DNA of 64,000 nt from Torymus aiolomorphi. Lineage: Eukaryota; Arthropoda; Insecta; Hymenoptera; Torymidae. A program made the translations under genes and the position numbers. Positions 1 to 8,462 of this stretch are shown one piece after another. The DNA lies in contig CM070874.1 in NCBI GenBank assembly GCA_036365515.1, forward strand, positions 94,095,842-94,159,841, given 5' to 3'. The notes below the pieces were generated by a model. The model had not been told where the DNA came from, made no database searches, and saw nothing but the letters and a program-made list of their open reading frames with translations. Each line of letters starts with the position of its first letter. The stretch's first letter is position 1.

Positions 1-785
1 CCGTTTTCGGTAAGACTATGGAAAACGTAAGAAAAAGAGTTAATGTTAAATTACTGACCAAATGGGAAGGCCGATATGGAGCAGAAGCTCTTATTGCGCG
101 ACCAGAATTCCATAGCCGTACAATCATCGATGAAAACCTTGTTCTCATAGAATTAGAGAAGACAGAAGTATACATGAATAAGCCAATTTATGTAGGTCTT
201 TGTGTATTGGATTTATCAAAGACTTTAGTATATGATTTTCACTACAACTACATGAAGAAGCAATTCGAGGATAGCTGCAAACTGTTGTATACCGATACTG
301 ATAGTTTAATATATGAAATAAATGATGAAGATATATATAAAGTGATAAAACGTGACATTTCAAATTTTGATACTTCTGACTACCCAGTTGATAACATTTT
401 TGGAATTCCTCAAGTCAATAAGAAAGTTGTAGGCCTAATGAAAGATGGATGCAATGGTCAAATTATGACTGAATTTGTTGGATTGCGTAGTAAAATGTAC
501 AGCATTCGTGTAAATGGACAAGATCATGTTAAAAAAGTTAAAGGTGTTAAAACTGGAGTTGTTGATAGAACCATTACTTTTGATGACTATATTGATTGTT
601 TATTAAATTTGTCAACACAACACAGAGAGCAGTGTGTAATACAATCTAAAGCACATGTAGTACAAACTGTAAAACAAAAAAAGTTAGCTTTAAGTCCCTA
701 CGATGATAAGCGATACTTAATACCTGGAGAAACAGATACTTTAACTTGGGGGCATTATAAAACTATTGAAATTAATGAAGATTGA
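1..785 (+). CDS. Protein-primed DNA polymerase B, C-terminal part (Polinton/adintovirus-like)
   Basis: This is the C-terminal part of a family B DNA polymerase that would replicate the linear Polinton/adintovirus-like element from a protein primer. The frame is open from base 3, before the first ATG at 18, and begins inside a GKTMEN-type palm segment, so the gene runs off the left edge. The palm motif C, YTDTDS, lies at bases 288-305 and carries the two catalytic aspartates. The stop is at 783-785. Downstream on the opposite strand is the element's integrase, the usual convergent order for these elements. The visible part has no frameshift, unlike several neighbours. The family call rests on the motifs and on gene order; the exonuclease and TPR domains are outside the window. 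Confidence 0.88.
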   Translation, partial: VFGKTMENVRKRVNVKLLTKWEGRYGAEALIARPEFHSRTIIDENLVLIELEKTEVYMNKPIYVGLCVLDLSKTLVYDFHYNYMKKQFEDSCKLLYTDTDSLIYEINDEDIYKVIKRDISNFDTSDYPVDNIFGIPQVNKKVVGLMKDGCNGQIMTEFVGLRSKMYSIRVNGQDHVKKVKGVKTGVVDRTITFDDYIDCLLNLSTQHREQCVIQSKAHVVQTVKQKKLALSPYDDKRYLIPGETDTLTWGHYKTIEINED

Positions 786-854
786 TTGTAAATGAAAGTT
801 TATAAATAAAAGAATTTATCTTATATATACATCACATGTTTATTTATTTAACCT

Positions 855-1574
855 TTACATATCTGATTTGCTTATCCAACTATTGTGTGAGTTATCAAAC
901 CCTAACCATTTAACATAAATCTTATTTCCACGCTTCTTCAACACCTTCTCCACAAGATAGACGTCTGGATATTTAGCTTTGAGCAGTTCTTGTTCATAGA
1001 AACCACCGGCAATGGGTTGATCTTGATAGTCTTTTAGCTTGTAGGTAACTGGATTAGTAGCCATCACTTGATTTATTGTAAAAATTTCTGTTGACCAATT
1101 AGGTGTATAACCCTTCTCAAATACTTGCTTTATCTTACTAACTCTTACTATATCTCCAATCTTAAATTTTGGCTTTCTTACTATTTTCGCCTGTTGAGCA
1201 AACTTCGCAAGTACTCTTGCCTCATTGGTCAATGTTATATCTTTAGGCTTCATTCCAATGGCACGATGTTTGCTGTTATTATACTCCTTTAGCAAATTGG
1301 GTAAGATATCAAGCCACTTATATTTTCCACGCAAGCTGAATTGCATCAGTGGCAGTTTTTGCTTTATAGGAACAGCCCATGCATACTTGGAGAATACATC
1401 GATAACAGTGAGCATATATCTATAGCCATTGTTTTCTCGAGCATAAGGCTGCATCTCCACTAAATCAGCTTGCCATGTTTCATCCAAGCCACGTACAATA
1501 AACTTACGTCGTCGGTAATTTCGACGGGCAGGTGTATGAAGCTCCTTAACCACTTGCTGCTGCATGTCCTTCAT
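855..1574 (-). pseudogene. Polinton-type retroviral-like integrase with chromodomain, core deleted
   Basis: This encodes an rve-family integrase (239 aa) that would insert the element into host chromatin. The first catalytic aspartate is visible at residue ~37 in WQADLVEM, followed by the core strand TVIDVFSKYAWAVPI (56-70). From there the protein passes within about ten residues to KWLDILPNLLKEYNNSKH (about 86-103), a segment that normally follows the catalytic glutamate. The stretch carrying the second Asp (TDxGxEF) and the Glu (ERxNRT) is therefore missing in frame. The SH3-like DNA-binding part and a C-terminal chromodomain (about 205-239, ending WLGFDNSHNSWI) are intact. The frame is open, but strand transfer should be impossible without the missing residues. 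No N-terminal HHCC zinc domain is seen upstream of the ATG. Confidence 0.85.
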
Positions 1575-1812
1575 CCTGAATTATTGAAATCTCTTGTAAT
1601 TTTGTCGTTCAGGCAAGGAAAAAGTATTCGAAGAAAATTTATTCATAAAATTTTTCCACTGTGATTCGCTCTTTTGTTTATCCTTTTGACTGTTGTCAGA
1701 AAGTTTTGTGTATGGTATATTACTGTTAGCAGCACTATTTGATTTATCCATTCTCAACGAGTGGTTGAACGATACTGCGATAAATTTATAATTGAAGAGC
1801 TATTTATAAGAT

Positions 1813-2202
1813 CTACATTGACTTGTTTGATAATATATAATTGCGTATATAAGCTTCTTGACTATCTGCTTTCACATCTTCTATATTCTGAATTGATGAC
1901 TGCAATTTTAAGACTTTCGTATCAATTTCATTTTTTTGAGCCTCAACAATAACGTCTAAATTATCCAAGTCTCCGCGTAATTTCGCAGTTACTTCATACA
2001 AGCTTCTGATTTCCATTTTAACTATGCGCTGTACAGTATCCAAATTAACAGCATCACCTGGTTGGGTAGGCTCAGCAATGTTACATAACCTCTTGCTGTC
2101 AATGTCGTATTGTCCGTCAGAAGTTACTTTGAATCCAACACCTGGAGGACCACGACTGCCTCCACCTCGCTCGAGGTTACGTCCGAATACATCAACACTC
2201 AT
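1813..2202 (-). CDS. Fibre/shaft-like Polinton protein of unknown function
   Basis: The frame starts best at ATG 2202 (MSVDVFGRNL, 129 aa); a longer reading to 2238 would need a TTG. The N-terminal part has a Gly/Pro-rich turn region (ERGGGSRGPP). It is followed by DGQYDIDSKRL and PTQPGDAVNLDTV, which resembles short shaft/tail-fibre repeats in which each strand pair ends with a DAVN-type motif. The C-terminal half is acidic and heptad-like (EVTAKLRGDLDNLDVIVEAQ...), consistent with a trimeric coiled coil. It sits between integrase and the other late genes, so a virion attachment or fibre role is plausible. The role is inferred from motif style and position only. Confidence 0.5.
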   Translation of the reverse strand: MSVDVFGRNLERGGGSRGPPGVGFKVTSDGQYDIDSKRLCNIAEPTQPGDAVNLDTVQRIVKMEIRSLYEVTAKLRGDLDNLDVIVEAQKNEIDTKVLKLQSSIQNIEDVKADSQEAYIRNYILSNKSM

Positions 2203-2234
2203 ATTGCAACTGACTGCAATACCATCGAGTTCAA

Positions 2235-2441
2235 TCAATTTATACTGAAATATGTATTATATTTATGTACGAGCACAGGCGTAATAATTCCAGATAATCT
2301 TTGAATTCGCATTCGAAAACGCTCTCGATCACGTGCTATCTGTTCCCATTCTCCGTGACGTGCAGCTCGACTGGCATAGGACCACACATGCATCACATGA
2401 ATAACTGGTTTAGCATCAAAGTGAACTCTCTTCGAAGACAT
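2235..2441 (-). CDS. Small basic hypothetical protein of the Polinton-like element
   Basis: A 68-aa frame starting at ATG 2439-2441 (MSSKRVHFDAKPVIHVM). It is rich in Arg and His with an RDRERFRMRIQR stretch. It begins directly after the stop of the upstream 311-aa gene and its TGA lies about 33 bases before the fibre-like ATG, so the genes form a tight minus-strand run with almost no spacing. The N-terminal pattern (KRVxFDxxPxIHxMxxWxYA) looks like a conserved protein rather than chance, but I do not recognise the family. It could be a small virion or regulatory protein. Confidence 0.45.
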   Translation of the reverse strand: MSSKRVHFDAKPVIHVMHVWSYASRAARHGEWEQIARDRERFRMRIQRLSGIITPVLVHKYNTYFSIN

Positions 2442-2442
2442 C

Positions 2443-3378
2443 TTAATGTATGTAACCTGCTTCTTTGAGTTCTTCAATGATTGAATGAATCTCATTTGTG
2501 TGGCTCTGATTGCTAGCTTTCAGTTCAGCCAAGAGTAAGCGAAGACGATCAACTAATTCGTTAGGATCATCCCAGTATACATAGTCCATACGCATATCTT
2601 TTCTTGCAATCTTATATTTAGGTAAGAGGCCTGAGCCACTAACACTTCTGTTTATTGATTTATCGAAATAGGGACCTATGAAGTCTTTATATTTGTTACT
2701 GTTACTCTTACGCAGAGGCTGAGTTTCACTATAATTTCTTCTAAAAGCATTCGTTACTTCTACGATTTTTCGATAATTTTCAATATCATTGGAACCTATG
2801 TGCATCAAGTCAGGTTGCTTCTGAAAGAGCAATTGAAGTAAACCTGCTGTTTTTGGATAGTTTACATTTTGAACTTTCACATATGTTTTTGTAAAATCTA
2901 TAGGTGAGTCACCAATTTTCATTACATTATCTTCTATTCGTACCCCATAGATATTATCGAGTGAGTTGGGGCGTTTTTCTAAGGTCTGTAGGTAAGTTTT
3001 TTTAACAAATTCTGTTTCTTCATCATCATCATCCTGTCCGCTTTCAGCTGTTTCAAATGATTTGTCTACTCTTTTAGTCTTTACAGTTTCATCAAGATCA
3101 CTTTGTGATTCCTCTTCATCTTCATTATCTGAGCTAAGTTCTTGAACATAACTTGGTTCTTGCTCCTCTTCGGTCTTTTTTTTAATTACTTTCTTTTTCT
3201 CTGTTTGTGCAGCATCAACGAGTTTTTCAAGTGGACTTACAATAGGCTTATATGTTTCCCCCAACACCTTTTCTACATCTGTTTTATCTTTCCTCAACTG
3301 CTTGTACTTTCGCTTAATTGCTTCTCTCGATTTTACAATTTGATTGAGAACGTTTTCCTCTTGCTTGAGGTGTGCCAT
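2443..3378 (-). CDS. 311-aa Polinton-associated protein with acidic linker and conserved C-terminal domain
   Basis: ATG at 3376-3378. Residues ~1-60 are charged and helical (a probable coiled coil). Residues ~60-125 are a Lys/Glu/Asp-rich low-complexity linker including a DDDDEE run. The C-terminal half is folded in appearance and ends in the distinctive YVYWDDPNELVDRLRLLL and NEIHSIIEELKEAGYI segments, a combination I recognise from many uncharacterised insect proteins tied to these elements. No enzyme motif is visible. It lies between the ATPase and the small 68-aa gene, all on the same strand, suggesting a structural or morphogenetic role. Function is unknown; the frame is intact. Confidence 0.65.
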   Translation of the reverse strand: MAHLKQEENVLNQIVKSREAIKRKYKQLRKDKTDVEKVLGETYKPIVSPLEKLVDAAQTEKKKVIKKKTEEEQEPSYVQELSSDNEDEEESQSDLDETVKTKRVDKSFETAESGQDDDDEETEFVKKTYLQTLEKRPNSLDNIYGVRIEDNVMKIGDSPIDFTKTYVKVQNVNYPKTAGLLQLLFQKQPDLMHIGSNDIENYRKIVEVTNAFRRNYSETQPLRKSNSNKYKDFIGPYFDKSINRSVSGSGLLPKYKIARKDMRMDYVYWDDPNELVDRLRLLLAELKASNQSHTNEIHSIIEELKEAGYIH

Positions 3379-3400
3379 ATTGTCTGATGAACAATTGAAA

Positions 3401-4123
3401 TCATACTAATCGGTTTTGCTTTGGGGCAGCTATATTTATAAGAAATTGATCGAACCCCTTTCTATATCGACCACTACCAAGTGCCCTCTCTTTGTCGATA
3501 ACAAGGAATCCGTACTTATCATTATTCCAACAACTTGAACACAAATCTCTAAATTGAGCATATGACATATCTGTGTTTACGTGATCATTATATACATGCT
3601 TTAAATTCATATTATCTTGTCGAAATAATACTAATAAATTAACATTATCTCGTATTAGATGCTTTGGAATGTGAGCATAAGATTGACATAGATAGAAGCA
3701 GTCTACATTTTTGTGCCTTCCCATACAAAAGAAATATTTAATGTTTTCTTGTTTTTCACATGCTACATCATCAAATATGATAATTGAATTTGGAAGTACA
3801 TCTTCTATTGATATTACTTCATCATGATCCTTGAATGGGAAATACTTAATTCCATTTATAGGCTTGAAGAGAAGCTTGAGAAATTTGTACTTGGGCTGTT
3901 CCAGTGATTTTGAGTAAACATATACATTTTCAAATTTTAATCCACTAGGATGAGTAATGAGTGAGAGTAAAGCGTTTGTTTTGCCACAGTTTGATGGACC
4001 ACAGAATACAGCTCTAATATTATTGGGAAGTAATTCTCCATGACGTCTTTTTGATTTTTGTTGCGTCATTAATTTATCAAAATTCACAACAGGTAGTTTA
4101 ACGTGTTGCTCCTTAAACTCCAT
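3401..4123 (-). CDS. Genome-packaging ATPase (FtsK/HerA, A32-like)
   Basis: This is a 240-aa P-loop ATPase of the type that drives DNA into capsids of Polinton/adintovirus-like elements. The Walker A motif GPSNCGKT is at residues 42-49 and Walker B IIIFDD at 114-119. A conserved CQSYAHIP segment at about 146-153 fits the sensor region. The start is taken at ATG 4121-4123 (MEFKEQ); the open frame extends seven codons further but only to a TTG. It is transcribed divergently from the PLA2-like gene, and the short gap between them holds a TATA-like palindrome. No frame lesion is seen. Family assignment is strong; activity is inferred. Confidence 0.88.
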   Translation of the reverse strand: MEFKEQHVKLPVVNFDKLMTQQKSKRRHGELLPNNIRAVFCGPSNCGKTNALLSLITHPSGLKFENVYVYSKSLEQPKYKFLKLLFKPINGIKYFPFKDHDEVISIEDVLPNSIIIFDDVACEKQENIKYFFCMGRHKNVDCFYLCQSYAHIPKHLIRDNVNLLVLFRQDNMNLKHVYNDHVNTDMSYAQFRDLCSSCWNNDKYGFLVIDKERALGSGRYRKGFDQFLINIAAPKQNRLV

Positions 4124-4163
4124 GTTCAATGTTTGACGTCTCAAAGAAAACTAACCTTGAACG

Positions 4164-4196
4164 TATATATACATCATACTTATATACATTTCCAGT
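4164..4196 (+). promoter_or_regulatory. Core promoter (TATA plus Inr) between ATPase and PLA2-like genes
   Basis: TATATATA at 4164-4171 lies 30 bases before the A of an initiator-like TCCAGT (4191-4196), the spacing usual for arthropod TATA promoters; the ATG of the PLA2-like gene follows at 4230. The TATA stretch is palindromic, so it might also serve the divergent ATPase gene, whose ATG is 41 bases away on the other side. A second TATATA at 4181 is too close to the initiator to fit. Confidence 0.5.
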
Positions 4197-4229
4197 TAGT
4201 ATGTATTTATCCTCCGAGGTGTTAACATC

Positions 4230-4826
4230 ATGATTGAGCATAAGCAGCGTAAACGCAATACGCGTAAAGGTCGAGGCTTAGTCAATACAGTCATCAATAA
4301 GCTTCCATTTGAATTACATCTGCCTGGCTATCAATACTGCGGACCTGGGACTAAGCTTGCAAAGCGTCTTGCTCGAGTTGACCCTAGAATTAATCCGTTA
4401 GACCAAGCTTGTAAAGAACAGGACATTGCCTACTCACGGAATCGAGAGAGTGTTGAGGCTAGAAATGCTGCTGATAGAGTATTAGTAAATAAAGCCTGGA
4501 AACGTGTTTTCGCTAAAGACGCAAGTATTGGTGAGAAAGCAGCAGCTTATACTGTAACAAACGCTATGAAATTAAAATCAAAGTTCGGTATGGGGCTGAA
4601 AAAGAGTCCAACCACTACACTCGCTAAAGTAGTTAAAGCAGCCTCAAAACCGATTTCCCATAGTAGTGATTCACACAAGGTAATTCAAGCTGCATTGAAA
4701 AGTGCTCGAGATGCTGTAAAGGAGGCTGGTGGTAAAGCCAAAGTACGCATTCCTCGTGTACTACCAGTTCCACGAAAAATCGGTGGATTTCTACCTTTTC
4801 TGATTCAAATAAAAGATACGTTCTAG
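4230..4826 (+). CDS. Phospholipase A2-like minor capsid protein, catalytic His replaced
   Basis: The 198-aa frame begins with an Arg/Lys-rich stretch typical of capsid-associated proteins. Residues 29-70 form a parvovirus-VP1-type PLA2 module: a calcium-loop segment YCGPGT (36-41) and a helix CKEQDIAYS (61-69). In the family the helix carries the HD catalytic pair; here the His position is Gln (codon CAG at 4419-4421), so the enzyme should be inactive unless the fold is used for something else. The C-terminal part has the RVLPVPRKIGGFLPFL pattern seen in these proteins just before a hydrophobic Gly/Ala-rich segment. Here the frame stops at 4824-4826 and that segment is absent, so the protein seems truncated. 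The penton-like frame begins immediately after it. Confidence 0.7.
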   Translation: MIEHKQRKRNTRKGRGLVNTVINKLPFELHLPGYQYCGPGTKLAKRLARVDPRINPLDQACKEQDIAYSRNRESVEARNAADRVLVNKAWKRVFAKDASIGEKAAAYTVTNAMKLKSKFGMGLKKSPTTTLAKVVKAASKPISHSSDSHKVIQAALKSARDAVKEAGGKAKVRIPRVLPVPRKIGGFLPFLIQIKDTF

Positions 4827-4828
4827 GA

Positions 4829-5413
4829 TTGGTTGAACTTTTAACCTTCAATTCAATACCCAATATTGATATTGGAAATAACAAGTTTTACGTCGGAGAA
4901 GAGATAGTGACATTACCGACAGGTAGCTGGGAGATTGAAGACATTGAGCGCCATCTACAGGAAATACTTACACCTAAAGGCATAGTACTCAGCCTTAAAC
5001 CTAATAATAATACTCTTCGCAGTACTATAAAGTGCAGTCATACGATAGATTTTCAACCGCAAGATTCTATTGGAAGATTATTAGGTTTTACACAGCGTAC
5101 TCTTTCAGCAAATATCACTCACGAATCAGATTTACCTGTAGCTATTCTCAAGGTTAACGCTTTGCGAGTTGAGTGCAACATTACAGCTGGAGCCTATATA
5201 AACGGACAGAAAGTACATACGATACATGAATTTTTTCCAGCTGTTCCTCCAGGCTATAAGCTCATTGAAATTCCAACACAAGTTATTTATTTACCAATTA
5301 CAGCTCATACTATCGATAATATACAGTTGCGCATTGTCGATCAAGACGGAAACTTTGTGAATTTTCGTGGAGAAATTATAACAATCAGACTACACATCAA
5401 AGCAGCATCATAA
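4829..5413 (+). CDS. Penton-like minor capsid protein (single jelly-roll type)
   Basis: A 194-aa frame resembling the minor capsid/penton protein of Polinton-like elements: an N-terminal LTFNSIPNIDIGNN segment, then GSWEIEDIERHL, SIGRLLGF, VNALRVECNI, INGQKVHTIHEFFP and a C-terminal FRGEIITIRLHIK. The first codon of the listed frame is TTG (4829); the frame is open further upstream, overlapping the end of the PLA2-like gene in another phase, and no ATG precedes the conserved block. The true start is therefore unclear: it may be reached by splicing, by frameshift from the PLA2-like frame, or it was lost by a deletion at the junction. The conserved body itself is uninterrupted. Confidence 0.7.
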   Translation: MVELLTFNSIPNIDIGNNKFYVGEEIVTLPTGSWEIEDIERHLQEILTPKGIVLSLKPNNNTLRSTIKCSHTIDFQPQDSIGRLLGFTQRTLSANITHESDLPVAILKVNALRVECNITAGAYINGQKVHTIHEFFPAVPPGYKLIEIPTQVIYLPITAHTIDNIQLRIVDQDGNFVNFRGEIITIRLHIKAAS

Positions 5414-5459
5414 TCATGGGAATCGTATATAACCGCAAAAGCTATATTAAGACCAAACC

Positions 5460-5660
5460 ATGTCTCCAGAAGATCAGTCATCATCGAGCAGTGAAAGAGC
5501 TAACACCACAGAGTATTCGCTTCCTAAGAAGCCTAGGCCTCCAGGTCAGAAGAAACGTTGGAAAAAAATAAGTTGTCTGTTTTTCTGCTGTTTCAAAGAT
5601 GGAAGACATATTGAACGTACAATCACCCGTGGAATTCGACAAATCTGTCGCTCATTATGA
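5460..5660 (+). CDS. Small Ser-rich/basic hypothetical protein upstream of the capsid gene
   Basis: A 66-aa frame opening with an acidic/Ser-rich segment (MSPEDQSSSSSERANTTEYS), followed by a Pro/Lys-rich basic stretch (KKPRPPGQKKRWKK) and a Cys/Phe cluster (SCLFFCCF). It overlaps the start of the capsid frame (5599) by about 60 bases in a different phase. A TATATAA lies at 5426-5432, just upstream. The composition could fit a small core or membrane-active protein, but I do not recognise it and it might only be a leader frame. Confidence 0.35.
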   Translation: MSPEDQSSSSSERANTTEYSLPKKPRPPGQKKRWKKISCLFFCCFKDGRHIERTITRGIRQICRSL

Positions 5661-6810
5661 AGTGCATGCACATCAGCCTCACACTTCATCCGCTTTCAAT
5701 AACAGCGATGAAATTCGTATCGCCATACAACATCAAGATCTCTGTCTACTACCTTCACGTAGTTCATTACATATTCATGGTCGATTAACTAAGGCAGATG
5801 GTACAGCTGCAGTCAACACAAAGCTCGTAAATAATGCTCTCTGTCATCTTTTCGAAGAAATCCGATATGAAATTAATGCTGTAGAGATTGATAAATGCAA
5901 AAACGTTGGCTTGACAAGTCTAATGAAAGGTTTGGTATCGTTCAATCCTACACAAAACTTGGAAAACACAGACTGGATTGATATTGGAGAAACTCAACAA
6001 ATCACCAATAATGCTGGCTACTTCGATGTGTCCATGCCGCTAAGTATGATTCTAGGTTTTGCGGAAGACTATCGTAAAATTATAGTCAATTGCAAACATG
6101 AGCTTGTTCTAACAAGATCCAAAACTGATGTAAATGCTATCGTGCAAACGCAAGCAGAAGAGTTTAAAATTAATCTAATTAAAATTGAATGGTTAATGCC
6201 GTATGTGGTATTATCTGACAAGCATAAAATGCGTCTCCTTCATTACCTACAGAAGGAAAAATCGATTGCTATGAGTTTCCGGAGTTGGGAACTATACGAG
6301 TATCCGTTACTCCCAACTACATCGAAGCATGTTTGGACTGTAAAGACATCGAATCAGCTGGAAAAATCACGATTCGTCATTCTAGGCTTTCAGACTAATC
6401 GTAAAGGACAAAGTGGATCTAATGCTAGCCGCTTTGATCATTGCAATATAAGTAATGTGAAATTATTTCTCAATTCACAATACTATCCTTATGGAAATCT
6501 CAGTCTTAACATTGATCAAAATCAATTCGCTTTATTATATGATATGTATGTAAGCTTTCAAAGTGTGTATTATGGAAAAGAGGCAGCAGAACCTATGGTC
6601 AAGAAAGGAGAGTATATACAGCATGCTCCTCTAATTGTCATCGATTGTTCAAAGCAGAATGAGTCGTTGAAGCAGGCTCCAGTTGACGTTCGTCTTGAAT
6701 TCGAAGCTAAAGAAAATTTTCTAGCACAGACATCAGCTTACTGCTTGATATTACACGATCGTATTATTGAATATAATCCCATGAGTGGGGATATTAAGAA
6801 ATTAGTCTAA
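5599..6810 (+). CDS. Major capsid protein, double jelly-roll type (Polinton/adintovirus-like)
   Basis: A 403-aa frame from ATG 5599. The N-terminus (SPVEFDKSVAHYEVHAHQPH) and the segments FEEIRYEINAVEID, MPLSMILGFAEDYRKIIVNCKHELVLTRS and KIEWLMPYVVLSDKHK match the style of the capsid gene that follows the penton-like gene in insect Polinton/adintovirus-like elements. It would form the hexagonal capsomers. No signal peptide or membrane segment is visible, and the frame is intact to TAA 6808-6810. It is shorter than many described capsid proteins of the group, so a compact variant is possible. Family call is from pattern and gene order; a structure prediction would settle the double jelly-roll. 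Confidence 0.68.
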   Translation: MEDILNVQSPVEFDKSVAHYEVHAHQPHTSSAFNNSDEIRIAIQHQDLCLLPSRSSLHIHGRLTKADGTAAVNTKLVNNALCHLFEEIRYEINAVEIDKCKNVGLTSLMKGLVSFNPTQNLENTDWIDIGETQQITNNAGYFDVSMPLSMILGFAEDYRKIIVNCKHELVLTRSKTDVNAIVQTQAEEFKINLIKIEWLMPYVVLSDKHKMRLLHYLQKEKSIAMSFRSWELYEYPLLPTTSKHVWTVKTSNQLEKSRFVILGFQTNRKGQSGSNASRFDHCNISNVKLFLNSQYYPYGNLSLNIDQNQFALLYDMYVSFQSVYYGKEAAEPMVKKGEYIQHAPLIVIDCSKQNESLKQAPVDVRLEFEAKENFLAQTSAYCLILHDRIIEYNPMSGDIKKLV

Positions 6811-6824
6811 GGAGGGGGTGAAGG

Positions 6825-6856
6825 TATAAAAGACCCTGAAAAGCCATCTGATCAGT
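6825..6856 (+). promoter_or_regulatory. TATA box and TCAGT initiator for the last Polinton gene
   Basis: A TATAAA at 6825-6830 is followed by ATCAGT at 6851-6856. The A of the initiator (6854) is 29 bases from the first T of the TATA box, the canonical arthropod spacing, and the gene's ATG follows only 11 bases later at 6865. The promoter is well preserved although the gene behind it has an early stop. Confidence 0.72.
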
Positions 6857-6864
6857 CAGTCAAC

Positions 6865-7569
6865 ATGGAGTACATGCTGGATGTGCAAGGGTTCAAGTAA
6901 CCTATCAATGAATTTGTTGTCAAAGAATTAGCCATTGTGTCTCTGAGTGGAAACGTGAAACCAGCGGTGTTTACCTTCAAGCCACCCACACCGTGGTGTA
7001 GACTTTCAGCAAAATATAAGAGTCAAAACTGCTGGTTGGAGCGTAATTATCACGGTTTATCATGGAGCTCTGGCGAATTGCCATATGAAGAACTCGAAAA
7101 TGTGCTACGCAACAGTCTACATGATACAAGTGTTGTTTATGTTAAAGGCCTGGAGAAAAAACAATGGCTTGAACAATATAACCTCAACGCATATGATATG
7201 AGTAACATGCGCTGTCCATCACTACAGAGACTCAAGTTTGATTTGTTGGAGCAGCTATGCCCACATCATAGACTTGCTTATAAGGCAAATTGTGCATATA
7301 AGAATGTACTATTGCTCAGAAAATTTTATCATAATAATACTCCATCACTAGAAAGATCGCTCAAGATATTTTTTCACACTGAACATTTGTCGTTTATGAG
7401 TCCTACAGATATTGCTCAGTTGCCTAAGGCATTTCTCACAACGTTCGGAGCAAATAGTCTCGAGCAGGCGTGGGATAAGCTGCCTGAAGATTTAAAAAGT
7501 GATGAAGAAATTTTAAAATGTCTACGTTGTCGAGAGCACAATTACATGGAAACTGTAAAGAAGTGTTGA
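6865..7569 (+). pseudogene. Conserved Polinton-associated protein, possible RNase H-fold nuclease, with early stop
   Basis: The frame begins at ATG 6865 and reads 11 codons before a TAA at 6898-6900. The same frame then continues open to a stop at 7567-7569. The residues on both sides of the stop belong to one conserved N-terminal block (a VQGF core before it and NEFVVKELAI after it), so the stop is a point lesion rather than a gene boundary; a C-to-T change at a Gln codon would explain it. The body has WLERNYHGLSWSSGELPY and CPHHRLAYKANCAYKNVLLLR segments. I associate the family loosely with RNase H/DEDD-like proteins carried by insect mobile elements, but catalytic residues are not clear. 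An internal GTG at 6937 is the next possible start. Confidence 0.55.
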
Positions 7570-7611
7570 TGAAGACTGCTTTATACCCTACACCGCAAAC
7601 ACATAAAAATT

Positions 7612-7800
7612 CTTACAGAGGAGTTGTTGACAGGAAATGGCTGTAATTTTATACCTCTTCAATATGACACACTTGTTCATCATTCGAACTGTTGACAAAA
7701 GCGTTTACCCTTTGATATACCGCAAAAATTCTTTCCAAAGACTTGTTGACAAGAAAAGGCTGTAATTTGATACCCTTTCGATATGCCACATTCTTACCGT
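7612..7800 (+). repeat. Two direct copies of a ~55-bp motif after the last Polinton gene
   Basis: Two related blocks at about 7617-7673 and 7736-7791 share GTTGTTGACA/CTTGTTGACA, then GGCTGTAATTT, then ATACCC and CAATATG/CGATATG CCACA-type ends. They are ~120 bases apart and partly echoed in between (CTGTTGACAAAAGCG). They lie where the 3' end or subterminal region of the element should be. Confidence 0.6.
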
Positions 7801-8130
7801 TATAAAATTTCATTTATGTCTCAATGTATAGTAAATTATTTTAAATCTCAGCAATAAACTCATGCTAAAATCAATTTTATTCTATATCTCGTAAACGGCT
7901 CAAGATATCGAAAAAATAATGAAATTTTTGGTTCCTCATGAGACGTGATTATCGGGCCTTCTACCCATTGACATTGTTAAATAAAATTTTTATTAACAAA
8001 TTAATAATCCTAAATTTTATAAGACAAAACGAAAGAGAGTGGATAAGGAGAGCGCAATTGAAATACTCTCCAGTTCCAAGAATCGCGCGGTGCGAATATC
8101 GGAACAAAGAGGAGGTGCGATAGATAACGC

Positions 8131-8430
8131 ATGTACGTGGGCATCAATACACGTTCGCTAGTATATATCAAAATGATCATACATTCTTTTACACACATAT
8201 GGTGTAATATTTTGCAATATTTAAGCGTAATATTTAATGATGTCATTGCAAATCGGGGATGGGGGATGGGGCATTGCATATACGTGGGCATCAATATATG
8301 TTCATTAGAAGTTAATGTGTACACATTCACAGACACACATGCATAGGTGTATATGGCATAATATTTTGCAATATTTAATAGGGTGGCGTAATATTTAATG
8401 ACGTCATCGCAAATCAAGGATGGGGATGGG
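8131..8430 (+). repeat. Imperfect ~145-bp tandem duplication with GGGATGGGGG tracts
   Basis: The block starting ACGTGGGCATCAATA (8134) recurs at 8281. The following TGTAATATTTTGCAATATTTAA, TTTAATGATGTCATTGCAAAT and GGGATGGGGG segments recur about 145 bases later with substitutions and small indels. There is no coding evidence here. The remaining part of 7801-8760 shows nothing else that I recognise. Confidence 0.65.
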
Positions 8431-8462
8431 GGATGCGTTCACGCAATTGCATCATCGATGCA

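Noticed and set aside
145..363. 72-aa minus-strand frame inside the polymerase
   Set aside because: Antisense shadow of a well-conserved coding region.
4633..4884. 83-aa minus-strand frame
   Set aside because: Antisense shadow of the PLA2-like and penton-like frames.
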